From assembly GCA_029532625.1 (NCBI GenBank), contig JARFXM010000006.1:620001-684000 (forward strand): a stretch of 64,000 nucleotides of DNA. The letters are read 5' to 3'. Numbering within the stretch: position 1 is the stretch's first letter; every line of letters begins with the position of its first letter. Position numbers and translations under genes: made by a program. Below the pieces are notes generated by a model. That model was not told the DNA's origin. It made no database searches and saw only the letters and a program-made list of their open reading frames with translations. This DNA comes from Lomentospora prolificans (taxonomy: Eukaryota > Ascomycota > Sordariomycetes > Microascales > Microascaceae). Of the stretch, positions 35,610 to 46,729 are shown in pieces.

Positions 35610-38001
35610 TGAATGCGATAAGTCAACAATGTCCGTATCACAGCGATTCTCAGAACTGCATAGGTTGGGAAGAGAGTTCCAATTTCTGCCAAGGGGGGGC
35701 ATCAGCACTTATACACTTATACCCAGGACTACGCTAAATCCGACCATACCCATGACACATCGATGGTTGAGACATCCGCTCCTAGCCAGCTGTTGTTTAA
35801 CCTCTTTCGGCCGTGCGACAATGTCATTAGAACTCCGACCAGGGTCAAAAGGGTGCGCGTATCAAATGTCACTGCTCCCTTGTCCATGTTTTGACTGTGT
35901 ACTTGCTGGCGGAGCCGCGGTCAAGCGCTTCTAAACTCATTGGCTCGGCCAGGTTCGCCCGGGCCACGGCGGGGTCCACCGTCCGGCACAACGGCGTTTG
36001 GTCAGCCAGGGGCCGCGTATAACCGTGCAACACTGTACCCCACTATCTTTGGCTTTCACGACATCTCGGACACTGGCTGGCAAATAGCAAGCAAAGAGCT
36101 GGCTTAGTGGCCTACTTTGGCAGCAACCACATCCAAATATACATATATATGGACTGTGAAAATTTACAAAATGGATCGTATGGGCCGTAGAAGTTGATAC
36201 TTTAGGAATGGTTTGTTATACAGCAATCAATGCAGTCCCAACTGCAAGTGTTCGAATTGTTCCTGCACAACTGTACGGAAATCCCCTCGTCTAAGTGTTA
36301 AACTCAACCAAAAGCCACAATGTTGGAAGGGTCCACTGTCGTCAACCTACGCACGCGCACAGATGCTCTCCTGAGAGCCCAAATGCATCCCACGATATGC
36401 GACACCAGGTCGATCGGTCAAAGCAAGCAAAAGTAAGGGCTCAATACTTTAGCGGCATGTGTGGCCACGCATCACTTGGCTGGGAGACTTCGGCAGGACC
36501 GCTGGCTTATCCTCTCGCCGGCGCCCCGTCTCGCTAAACTCGTGTCTCTATCCCACGCACTATCAAAAGGGGCTTCAAATGGCGTGCGCCGTCGATCCAA
36601 ATAGTGTCGCATCCATTTTAGCGCAGGGCTCTCAGGCGCAGGAGCGATTGATAGTCGCACAAAGGTTGAGCGATTGAGAACCGGGCACCTTCTCGGACTA
36701 GCCCGCCTCTCTGAGCCGTGTAACAAAAAGGGGAATCAGGAAAAACTTGATTCCAGCCCGACGAACACGAGACGCACAAATCATGTCAGATGGTGATGCG
36801 AGGACAGTCTTGGGCAGCGTCCCAGGGTTGCTGGCTACTCAATTTTAGAGCGGCCCCCAAGTTGACGAGCTGGGTCGCCTATTAGAGCTCGCCCGGGGTA
36901 TCGGTTTACACAGACTCATGGTTTCCAGTAGCCAGCGGCCAATCGCTGGCTACCCCACAAAAAAGGGACAAGGAGTGTGATAAGTCGCATAACCTTTCAC
37001 GAGGCTGTACGAACAGAAGCAGAAAAACTAGGGTGCCTTTCTCCCAAGGAGTTAGGCACCGCTACGGCGTCATTGGTGCCCAGCAGTAAACACAACACCA
37101 GTTATTGTCAAGATCGTGCCGAACTGTGGTGGTACGCATGCCGGGACAGTTCTGAAAAACGTCTGGGTCTTCACCTCTCCCTCGTACTTCCGAGCGGGCT
37201 CCATCTAATTCCGAGTCGAGTCCGCTTTGAGCGAACGTTAATCATGTCTGCGTATTTGAAGCTTCCGTTTTATTGAGCTGAATGGGCCTGGTTTCCGGAA
37301 CGGGAGGTTGATGCATGAGGAAGGATGAGTGATGGGCTGGCTTTGGCGGCCTGGCTGTCTGTCCTGGCCTCAACCTAGGCTTGGAAAACCCGCAAGCTTC
37401 TATTAGTTGAGCGCGGCCAAAAGCTTCCTATATCCTGCCACGGGCCCACAAGAGGCTATCACGAACCTCTTCTCTGTTAATGACCAACTAGTAGTAGTGC
37501 ACAGCCTCAGCTCAATTACCCTTCGAGGGGCAAGAAAAAGCAAAGCTGACAGCCGTCACTGGAATTGCGAACGAACAAAGTGGGCAGATTCCGCAAAGAC
37601 TGGCCGTATGTGCTGTGTTTTCGAAGTACGGTTTTCTTTGGGTTTTGCGATGTTGCCTTGACAGATCAGTGGACAACAAGTGAGGAGAAATAGTTTTGTA
37701 TCCAGAGCTCAGCCACAGGGAATGAAAGAGCAAGAAAGAAAACGTACAATCCGCCGAGTGCTTACTGCGACGCATCGGCGCTGGTTCGCGAACCATTGTA
37801 CAGCAGCGTTGTTGGTGGTCGACGTTATCGATGATGTCGGTGAAGTGAGTACCCTCAGCTGGCACGCCTGCAAGATGACTGAAGCCTCCATCGGCACGGC
37901 CACTGTAAAGGATATATGTTGGCCACTTGTCCACCCCCAAACATAAATTCGCTTCAGTCCCTTCTCCTTGGGACTCACAGATTCCTACCCTCAGGCAATC
38001 C
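35610..38001. other. Gene-poor stretch with GCTGGC hairpins
   Basis: 2.4 kb without a supportable gene. It includes the aminotransferase promoter at its left end, several GCTGGC words (35785, 36070-36110, 36475, 36835, 37335), the perfect hairpin at 36928-36953 and, at the right end, the promoter of the four-helix membrane protein. A 187-aa minus-strand frame (37512-38075) overlaps the first exon of that gene and is judged a shadow. Confidence 0.5.
36928..36953. repeat. Perfect 10-bp inverted repeat with CCAAT loop
   Basis: Arms GTAGCCAGCG (36928-36937) and CGCTGGCTAC (36944-36953) pair perfectly around the loop GCCAAT. The loop holds a CCAAT box core, the binding site of the conserved CBC/Hap complex in fungi. 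Whether it is used as one is unknown; the nearest start codon is over 1 kb away. Confidence 0.8.
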
Positions 38002-38983
38002 ATGTCAACTAGAACTACCATGTCGAACTCCTTATTTTCAGACACGCTATCTCTGCTTCTTCTTTCGACCAGCATAGGCCTCGCCGGCCTTGTGCTCGCA
38101 TACTTGATCGACTGGCCGGCAGCAATCCCAGAGTAAGTGACTCCAAAAATTTCAGCTATCTCAGTATGATGCCGATAACGGACCCCAGCAACTAAGCATG
38201 AGATAGCGTTCTTTACATCTACGGAGTTGGCCTCCTCACTTTCATCTTTAGAATGGGAAGGCGGAAGCTTGCTGTTTCTTTACGGTGAGTGCCCAAATCC
38301 ATCTTTAAGTCTCCTATAAACCTTTTCTGGATAACTAATGCCTCTTTCCTCCTTTTAGGAATTACGCTATCGCTTTCGTATCGTGCACCTTGCTCTACAT
38401 ATTCTGGACAGCTTCCGGCACCCACACGTCCTGGGTCTCTACTCTTCTTCACCAGAGTTTGGTGATTTCGCTGGCGTACTTATTCTCGTGGCTACACATT
38501 CAACGATGCGCACTTCCCACCACTGATCGTACTCCTGAGGAGGTAGGCCTAAGTGAACCTGTTTCACAGCCTTTTATCAAGGGACCAATTCCATCCTTGT
38601 CACACCACGGACTCGACTTGGAGGAAAATGGGGGTAGTTTTATCGATAGCGAAACTGTAACAGCCACCGATCTTAGTGGCTCAATGGATGTACACTGCAG
38701 CACATCCATTGCACCTACTATAGACGAAGTACATGGCCACACTCCTCTCATAGCCGCCAAGATTGATGGTGCTCCAAAAACTGATATGCAAGACCACGAG
38801 GTGGCCCATATCGGTCAAGGCGCGGGCTTGATTGAGACGCGCGACCTTAGTTCTGAGGGGCCAGATTTTCTGCACGGCATCACTCCGACAATTAGCGACA
38901 GCTGGCCACAGACAGTCCAGGACGTCTGCTATGCCGGTCGCCCAAGGGAAAGCGTGCCGCGAGACGAGAGTCGCGACTGGTGA
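38002..38983 (+). CDS. Orphan membrane protein, four predicted helices
   Basis: Three exons (38002-38132, 38207-38284, 38359-38983) give 277 aa. Introns of 74 nt each have good GTAAGT and GTGAGT donors, and the joins keep a hydrophobic pattern. Four likely membrane helices lie in the first ~140 residues: about 12-37 (LLLLSTSIGLAGLVLAYLI), 44-60 (VLYIYGVGLLTFIF), 71-90 (YAIAFVSCTLLYIFW) and 94-115 (TLLHQSLVISLAYLFSWLHI). The remaining ~160 residues form a hydrophilic tail rich in Asp, Glu, Ser, Thr and His with no domain I recognise. The first ATG is at 38002 and a second in-frame one at 38020; the latter starts closer to helix 1. I do not know the family. Length, splice sites and helix pattern argue that it is real; function is not inferable. 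Confidence 0.55.
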
Positions 38984-39107
38984 GGATTCACTCTTGAAAC
39001 TTTCCCACTTCTGGGCCAGTTAGGACAGTATGGCATAAGGTATAGAGTTCAATAGAGGGATATGCATTTTCTTTTCTTCCCACCTCCCACCCCTATTTAG
39101 GCGTCTA

Positions 39108-39124
39108 GAGCGAGCGAGCGAGCG
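39108..39124. repeat. GAGC tetranucleotide repeat
   Basis: Four tandem GAGC/GCGA units in the 3' flank of the membrane-protein gene, followed shortly by three GGCGGTG-like units near 39190. Confidence 0.8.
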
Positions 39125-39542
39125 ATCAAAGGCTGGTGTCGTTTATTACGTACGTTTGAAGCCGGTTTTGTGCTGGCGGGAGTCAGCCTGGCGGTGGGCG
39201 GTGGGCGGTTGGCCAGCGTAGACCGGACTGGACGGACGCCCTATTTTTATTTGCTTCTTTTTCTTCTAGTTATTTTTTATTCATACATATTTGATTTCTG
39301 GGGGCGTCTTCCTCAACCGTACTTTGATCTGTGAAATAGAATAAGATCTCCCCGATTGCCTTAACATGGGAATCAATTTTCACCCATTTGTTAATAGTCA
39401 AGAGTGGAGATTGGATGGATCAGATTTAGTACTCCGGTTCTCATGATGGGGTGCTGGCTGTGATGCTTCAGCACGCTGGCATTTCACACTGAACGATCCA
39501 TTGTGACCCAAGCAGGGGAAAGGTGCTGAGCGTCGGCAGTGT

Positions 39543-39565
39543 AGCCAGCATTGACGAAACTGGCT
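39543..39565. repeat. AGCCAG...CTGGCT inverted repeat
   Basis: 6-bp perfect arms around an 11-nt loop; another member of the dispersed GCTGGC set. Confidence 0.5.
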
Positions 39566-40800
39566 CGTACCTTAATATCCATGGATCTGAAGCGCGGCTC
39601 TGGAAGGGCAAAGCTACTCGTGATCGATTGTTCATCGGCGTGGAGAAATCCATCCAACATCATCGATGTGTTCCCAGTGTCAGCCAGCACCGCCTGTACC
39701 CTCCCCGTCCTGTTACCCTTTTGGACACCGAGGGCTCCAGGCGCCTAGGCGGCAACAGCTGACGACGCCAGACAAATCGTTGCCAGTTTTTCCAGGTGCC
39801 GTCGTGTGATCTTGGCCATAACACAATGTCTTCAGATGTTCGGGTCAGGCGTAACTGCTGCGGGTAAAGGCGAGACCACTAGTGTACCTCTTAGACTGCC
39901 CAGGCGGCCAGGCGCGCTTCCCCATACAAGCTTCTGAGTCTGAATCTCCGCCGGTCCTACGCCCTACATGATTGAGCAAGTCGCCTTGAAGGCGTCCCGG
40001 CAGAATGGCGAAGAAAAAGGAAAACGGCGAAAAGAAGAAAAAGGAACCGTCGTGTTGTGGAATGGGTCGCCACGCACTCTAAATGTCCTGCGGCAAGAAG
40101 GAGCCATGTGACGAGTGACACGCTGGCACGGGCCATGACATCACCGCGGATCGGCGCAAACCATGGCGTGGGCCATGCTCCACCTTACCATAAGGGGAAG
40201 GCTTGGTGGACGGAACTGGCCCGCGGGCAACTGTTCCTGAGCGCCAATGGATGCAATGTCTGGACAATGGGATTCGTTTCCGGTGCCCCCGTGGACGCCA
40301 GCAAAAGTAAGCAACATCCTGACAGGGTTGACCCCTTCGGACGGACGGGCGAGTTTTAGACCCTGCGGCAGGCGGACCCTTTTCCAGTTGGCTGGGGAGA
40401 AGTGGTAACTAATCCGGGAGCTCAAGCATGCTGGGAGCTGAGCTTCTCTGCCAAAATGCCATAATGGGCTGTTGGGATTGAATTATTGAGGGCGGCCGTT
40501 CTTATCTCCCGCTGGGCGACAGAGTTATGAAGCCTACCCGCTGGGCGACGTGTCGTTCACTCATCTAGATCAAGGAGGCCCACGATGACTTCCAAGACAG
40601 GCTTATACAAAATCGAAACCGTCAAGCCAATGAGACCACCCTCCCCCCAACAGGCGCCAGGCTTCCGCCGCATCGTGAAGCGACGCGAAATACGGGCTCC
40701 CACAGTGCTTGCTAAAGCCGTTAAACATGTGTGTCCTCGTCGCCCTTAGTCACGTATTGTACGTCAGCCCGCGGTGCGCTAAAGCAAGCCCGAATAGGGT

Positions 40801-41022
40801 CTTGGAGGACGAAGTGCGCCTCGTTTTTCCGGCATCTTGGTACTACATGAAATCACCCAATGGAATGTCGGGAAACCTGTCAAAGAAGGCTTCCGAGAGG
40901 CTTGTGATCCCCTTCTTGCCGGATCTGGGCGCTGGTTTCGGACTGAAGACGGACTCAGAATTTTACCATCAGAAGGAACGGTTGAAGCCTGGATCGATGC
41001 GTTGACAGGGGCAGTCCGCTGA
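40801..41022 (+). pseudogene. Possible coding remnant
   Basis: A frame of about 70 codons without its own ATG ends at a TGA at 41022. Its last 45 residues look like ordinary globular protein (GRWFRTEDGLRILPSEGTVE, then AWIDALTGAVR), unlike neighbouring frames. No partner exon with usable splice sites was found upstream. It may be the 3' end of a degraded gene or transposon, or chance. Confidence 0.2.
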
Positions 41023-41893
41023 GCCGAGCTAGTCGTGAGTCTCTAGGTTCTGAGTAGTACAAGGCCTAATGGCCATCGTCAAGGCCAAGGGTCCTGGGAA
41101 AATGACGTACCGACATATCATGGAAACTCGAACTTGTTTGTGTGCACCAAACAACACACAGGAGACGAGTTCTTGAGTCGGCCTTGCGAGGCGCCCTTAT
41201 TTTCTAAAACGGAGAGCCACTTCCGACATGCATACCTGTGATATCAAAGCAGACTAACCGCTGGATTGATGTGGTTATAAGAATCTGTAGGTAGTCCTGC
41301 TGTCGAAAATGTCGTAGCAGTGCACCAAAACAGATAAGGGCAAGCATTTACCAGGAGAGGGCTAGAGAGCTAGTCGGAGCGGTAACCGTTAATCAAAGTA
41401 TAAAGGGCTGTTCCTTATTGGCGAGTTACGATGTCGGCAAAGTATCACTTACCGCAGTGCTGTTGGGGTCCGGTTGACCTCACACGAGTCCACCACATCC
41501 TTTACAAGTTCGTTGACATGTAGCAATGACACGATTCAAAGCAGATAGCTCATATTCGCCCCGCCCATCTGGGAGGCGTCTGGCAAAAAGGGCCATTGAT
41601 CCAAGGCCTTTTGTTGTTAGATTGAGTTGCCGGGCTGTGTTAAAAGCCTGTCAGGGTACATTGAGTTCCGGGAAGGGCCCCGTACAGTGGGCGAGAGTGG
41701 AGCGACTGAGGCCGCAGAAATACTACGAAAATGGCGAGTGCGGTCTTGTTATAGAAGAGGTTGCCTTGTGCGAAGCCCTCCAGCCTCGCTCTTTTGTGGA
41801 AGGTTATTATTTGAGGTCTTACTACTCGGCGGAAGGACGTGGTAGTGCGTATGTCTAGAATCTTGTTTCATCAATCTGATACTGACCCAGATT

Positions 41894-41941
41894 GGGGGGC
41901 CCCCCGGCCCGCGCGGAGGGGCGGAAGGGGGGGGGGGGGGG
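41894..41941. repeat. GGGGGGCCCCCC palindrome and 15-G run
   Basis: A perfect 12-bp G/C palindrome at 41894-41905 is followed by a G/C-rich spacer and an uninterrupted run of 15 G at 41927-41941. Such tracts can form quadruplexes and are also places where assemblies go wrong. Confidence 0.8.
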
Positions 41942-41944
41942 AGG

Positions 41945-42576
41945 TTTTCTACCTCGTGGCCTAACGGTATCACTCGAGCTACACGTTGTCCGGGTCGACC
42001 TCTTTCCAGGATAGCTGGGAGACTTCCGTTGAATAGAGTCCTGATGCTGGAGCCAACTACAAGCAAGGTAGATATGGCCAGGCCTCTTGTCAGGCATTCA
42101 GCTAGTTTAAGAGTGTTATAACCGTTTAGAAACCCTCCATATCCTCGCAAGGATGATAGTAACTACTCCTTTGGAACCGTTGGAAAAGACTCATCATTGT
42201 ATTCTCTTGCCTTCTTGAGCAACATGGAAAGCTGATCCACGTCCTACGCCAAGTTGATCAAGATAATGTAAGATAGATCCGCGTTCCCCACTAAATATTC
42301 GGTTGATTAGGGCTGAGAGCATCTCCTTGAATAGCCGGACGAGTCATCATGGAAGTAAGGAGATGAAGACTGCCTGCATTGTTTACGATGGGGTTGCTCC
42401 CACTTTAAAGCGCCGTTCGGTATTCAGAAATTAATAAACATTGCCATACTAAGGCTCCATACAAGCAATAGCCTGAGCTATTAGTGATATCATGTTTGAC
42501 TTCTCATGCTAATAGGTCTAAGTGGCCATAAACACGAACGTCCTGAGTGCATCCCTGCTCGTCCCTGCAGTAGCTA
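41945..42576 (-). pseudogene. Decayed reading frame on minus strand
   Basis: One minus-strand frame reads as protein-like sequence from about 42576 down to 41945, broken by stops. The best part, 42420 to 41990, has internal stops at 42309-42307 (TAA), 42246-42244 (TAG) and 42165-42163 (TAG). Between them are stretches such as DQLSMLLKKAREYNDESFPT and LAECLTRGLAISTLLVVGSS that look like real protein. Stop density there is well below chance. These three stops could be CAA or CAG codons changed by C-to-T in a CpA context, as repeat-induced point mutation does, but any stop can arise by C-to-T, so this alone proves nothing. I do not recognise the family. Confidence 0.3.
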
Positions 42577-43278
42577 CGATCACCACTGAGAATGGACAGG
42601 AGCCCTAGTTAGCCTGTTTCCTTCGTAGTATACTGGATCTTTAGATGTTTAGCACTTTATATGGGCATTAATCGGGAATATCTAACTCCATCCGTTCCAA
42701 CAAGGCAGTCACTGAAACGGTCACGCGAAGCATCGCTGGTCTCCCGACAACCTCCGCCTCAGTCTTTAAGCTTATTCCGAGTCCATAATGATGGATAGCT
42801 ACGCCACTTGGTGTAAGTCACCGAGATCCTCGACGAACTGGCAGGCCCGGGGATCAGTGTGGGGCCGAGCGCTCCGCTGGGGCTCATGCAAGGTGGGTAC
42901 CAAGATGCATTGCGGCAAGGAGAACTGACAGGCACGATCGAGGCACTGACTTGAGAGATCTGCATGGGCCAGGCGTCCAATTGTAGAGGGGGTGCGGTCC
43001 CCGGCTGCAGAGCCCCGAACCTCTACGATAACAGGAGCCGGATGCACGGGCAAGCCTAGCTCGAAGGACGACGTTGACTGGATAGAATTCGAACGTTCTC
43101 TCGTCGTGTCGTGCAGCCGGGGGTTGAACGTTCAAGCCAATGAACATACCGCTTTCCATTGTTAAGCTGGCTTCTCGGGCCCCCACGGTTCTCTCGGCTC
43201 AGATGAGAAGAGCTCTCAAAACCGCGTCTCGCGAACTGGTACGACTGGGCTCACGTTCGGCTAAGTTCCATGATGCCT

Positions 43279-43305
43279 AGCCAGCGGTTCGGCACACGGC
43301 TGGCT
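43279..43305. repeat. AGCCAGC...GCTGGCT inverted repeat
   Basis: Perfect 7-bp arms (43279-43285 and 43299-43305) with a 13-nt loop, directly followed by another GGAGCGCCAGC word. Confidence 0.65.
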
Positions 43306-43636
43306 GGAGCGCCAGCTTTGGGGGGCCTGAAGCTTGGCGAAGAAGGGCCGAAATCTGCACCCTCTTGGCCTCTTTTCAGAGAATTTTTATTTGCATTTTT
43401 GTAGGCTTAACAGCCGCCTATTGGCGAAATTTATCGACGACAGCTCCAAGCCAGCCCATGATGGCGATAACAGTGTTACGAGTGAGCCGACTACGCCGCC
43501 AACGGGTGTTTTGCTCGTCGGATTGAATAATCTTTTTCGCCTCCCAGCCACCTAATTTCTGAGCACCGTTCGCTGTGGAAAATAGTGTATTCAGCTTCGG
43601 CGCTAAGGGACAGTCGAGGAGCGTGGTTATAGGCTG

Positions 43637-43706
43637 GCCTGGCTGGCGCCAGACGCTGGCCCTCTCTCTTTCAGCGCCTACTGTCACTGGGTCAGGCCAG
43701 CCAGGC
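43637..43706. repeat. 11-bp inverted repeat GCCTGGCTGGC
   Basis: GCCTGGCTGGC at 43637-43647 and its exact reverse complement GCCAGCCAGGC at 43696-43706, 48 nt apart. The left arm overlaps a perfect 10-bp palindrome CTGGCGCCAG (43643-43652). Confidence 0.75.
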
Positions 43707-44488
43707 ACCAAATATTCCACCACCACTGATACCTAAGCCTCCACTACACTAGGCCTGCTTCAGCCAAGGAAGCCAAGGTCTCGAGGTGGGCCACCAAGAT
43801 CAATTGTTCAGCCAATCATGGAGCTCAAAGCGCCAGGAACACCAGGGAAAGAGCTGGGCTTAGTGGGTTCTGGAGTACCTTCCCAACCACCGCTGGCTAA
43901 CCCTGCCTCAATCTTGCCATCTCGCTCTTTCCCTCCCTCACCGTGGTGCAGGCAAGAACCTGCCAACTCACACCCGCATCGGGAGTCCTGGCATGCATCT
44001 TCGTCATCCAAACTTGACTTGTCCCTTCCTTTGCCCTTGGGCCCCACCTCAAGATGCCATGGCAAACCTCGTGTCCGGAGATGTGGGAAGGAGGGTGGTT
44101 GGGCTCCCACGCGTTCTCCATCCGTGCCTCCCTTAAAGATGTAATCTCGCTCCTTCCCACATGAGACACCGATCTTGCTCATTGTGACATCTTAACAAAA
44201 CTTGTATACTATTCCTCGGCAGACTCATAGACAACGTATTCTTCATCCCCAAAAAACCAAGCACTTGCATTGTGCCGTCTATTGATATCCCTCCCGACCT
44301 TGATTGCATTGCCTATATATTTTGATCCAGTTCCGACTTTCCCTTCCTAGGACGAACCACCCCGGCGATTTTGGGATCTCCGACACAACCAGAGACAGCA
44401 ATATTTCTATTTAGAGCTGTCTTTCCCATCCCGCTTCATTCGCATCACCCCACCACCTCAACACCATATATCAAATCCAGCCGACACA

Positions 44489-45675
44489 ATGAGGATAGGC
44501 ACCTTTGTAGGGGCCGCGCTGGCCGCAACCCTCTCTCAGACAGTTTCTGCCCAGACTTGGACGGACTGCAACCCGTTAACGAGTGAGTCAACTTTTCTGG
44601 CTTAGACTTATCGAGGAAAAAAAGAAAAGAGACTTTTCCGCTAATAATATCCACAGCAACCTGCCCTAACGATACTGCACTCGGTATGTCGATACGAGTT
44701 GACTTCACAAAGGGAGAAGTCAATTCCTTTGTGGCCTCGGGCTCACCAACCTACGACGGCGACGGGGTCTCCTTTAGCGTGGCCAAACCTGGCGATGCGC
44801 CACAGCTCATCTCGACTTTTTACATCATGTTTGGCCGCATCGAAATCACCATGAAGGCCGCCCCCGGAACGGGTATCGTCAGCTCCGCGGTCCTACAATC
44901 GGATACCCTTGATGAGATCGACCTGGAGTGGCTTGGTGTCGACGACGGTCAGGTCCAGACAAACTACTTCGGAAAGGGCATCGTAGGCAACTATAACAGA
45001 GGCCAGTTCAACCCTGCTCCCAACAACCAGGCTGAGTGGCACACCTACACTATCGATTGGACTCAGGATCGAATCGTCTGGCTCGTGGACAACACCGAGA
45101 TTCGTACGCAAACCGCTGATTCAGCAGAGGAGAATCAGTACCCTCAGACGCCCATGCAGTTCAAATTTGGCGCCTGGGCTGGTGGTGATCCTAGCAACGC
45201 CCCAGGCACTATCGAGTGGGCTGGCGGCGTGACTAACTACGAAAACGGACCCTACGCCATGAAGGTCAAATCGATCGCTGTCACTGACTACTCTACTGGC
45301 AAAGAGTACCGTTACAAGGATAATTCAGGATCCTGGGAGTCTATTGAGGCCATCGATGGTGAGATCAACGGAAACGTCGGCAATGTTGATATGATCACCA
45401 TCACCGCGAGCGCCGCCTCCCCTACGGATTCGGGCTCTCCTCGCGTCCCTGCCGGTGGCATCGGCACTGCTAGCGGCGACGCCACGCTTACGCAGACTGG
45501 CTGGCCCTGGGTGCCTGGCGCGACTCCCGACGAGGGCTCAGTTCCTGATGGCTGGGTAATGACGGAGGAAGGCAAGCTTATTCCCAACGAGTCGGGGAGC
45601 GTCCATCCTCCCCTGGTTGTGCTCTTGGGCTCGCTACTTCTGGGGGCGATTACCTTCATTAGGCACACCTTCTAA
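44489..45675 (+). CDS. GPI-anchored CRH-type GH16 chitin-glucan transglycosylase
   Basis: CRH-family enzymes act at the cell surface, cutting chitin and re-linking it to beta-glucan to strengthen the wall. Two exons (44489-44582 and 44657-45675) give 370 aa. The signal peptide MRIGTFVGAALAATLSQTVS is followed by a Cys-containing segment (TWTDCNPLTTTCPNDT) as in fungal Crh1/Utr2 proteins. The GH16 catalytic motif DEIDLEWLG has Glu118 and Glu122 as nucleophile and acid/base, with Asp120 between. WHTYTIDWTQDRIVWLVD and MQFKFGAWAGGDPSN are further family blocks. The C-terminus (HPPLVVLLGSLLLGAITFIR) is a GPI-attachment-type hydrophobic tail, preceded by a Ser-containing region. No CBM18 chitin-binding module is present. 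The intron (74 nt) has a GTGAGT donor and restores the TTC of the conserved Cys segment. Confidence 0.92.
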
Positions 45676-46729
45676 GTTGTGTGTTCGGGATTACCTGGAT
45701 CACATCACGCTCTGTTGACCTACAACGAACCTATTGATACGAATTTTGTTATAATGACCAAGCGGCTGCATGATAGAACCAACTTATTTTTACCGTGGGG
45801 ATCATTGGTTCCCAGACATTGATACCCAGTTCAGCGAGATATGGAATAGCGGAAGCAGGGTAGTCGGGAGCTTGTGGCGGTTGGTAACGTGTGCATGGCA
45901 CATAGAGGACATGGAACCCAAACCCACCGACTCTCCTATGTTTTGAGTTGTATTTCTTTCTTCTCTTTGCATCATGGCGTTGGAATTAGAGAGGATAGAC
46001 GGACAGAACAGCACCTGAATTATCATCAGGCAACGATGATTTTGTACGAGCGGAAGCCGTTAATGAAAGGGCTTGATCGAAATCAGAGAGATAGGACCTA
46101 ATATAGATACCGCTGACGTTAGATGGGTCGTCCTTGAATGTTTTGGCTTCTTAAAGCTAGCCTTCACTCGCTCCCTCGGATGAACAAATGGTCAAGTTCG
46201 CACCCACGAGGCATCTTAAGCACTTACATGTAGTCTAAGCGCGAGGATGTTTGAAAAGTGTATTGCAAGGCACCAAGGCAAGAAGAAACTAAAGAACAGG
46301 AGATTAAATTGAAAAAACCCATATGCTCTTCTAATCGCTTGTGTAGACATGGCACCCCCTTCGGGTATCCCGGTTTTTGCGTCTCCAATCGCCGTCATGC
46401 TGTTTTCAATCAAATCACTCCATCCATCTCCGCTTCTGTTATGCGTCGCTGAGTTGCCCCTGCTTTGGTTGCTATTGACAGATTTTTTTGTGAACCAAGC
46501 TCTTCGATCTTCTTGTTGGATACCGACGCTGCCTGACGCCCGACTATATACGCAAAAAGAAAGCAAAGAAAAACCGAAGACAAAAGAAGCGAGGAAAAAA
46601 AAGCCTGAAATGTGGAGAAACAAGGACGAGATGTAGGAGGAAACAGGTATAAAGCTATGCCGGGATATAAATGACCTTGCAAAGGGCAAGAAAGACTGGA
46701 TGAATGACGAAGGCAGTCGACAGCTTCGT
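45676..46729. other. Convergent 3' region of CRH gene and TOP1
   Basis: 1.05 kb between two facing stops. The frames here (for example 46216-46917 minus, 233 aa) are low-complexity and overlap the last TOP1 exon in the wrong frame. No gene supported. Confidence 0.5.

Larger units (their letters stand above)
38984..44488. other. Gene-poor stretch, 5.5 kb
   Basis: No intact gene found. It contains a GAGC microsatellite (39108-39124), GCTGGC-type inverted repeats (39543-39565, 43279-43305, 43637-43706), a possible coding remnant at 40801-41022, a G-rich tract with a 12-bp palindrome (41894-41941) and a decayed minus-strand frame (41945-42576). The right end is the promoter of the CRH gene. Overlapping frames of ~100-125 aa around 43800-44180 have no family features. 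Confidence 0.5.

Noticed and set aside
37512..38075. 187-aa minus-strand frame
   Set aside because: Overlaps the first exon of the spliced membrane-protein gene; no signature and no ATG context better than the plus-strand model.
41949..42013. tRNA-like sequence with CTCGTGGCCTAACGGTA (A-box-like) and GGTCGACCTC (B-box-like)
   Set aside because: The T-stem and anticodon stem do not pair and the B box lacks a T. The bases are also accounted for by the decayed minus-strand frame.
44489..45675. Plant-type xyloglucan transglycosylase
   Set aside because: The catalytic motif is shared across GH16, but the GPI tail and the fungal N-terminal Cys segment point to the CRH family.
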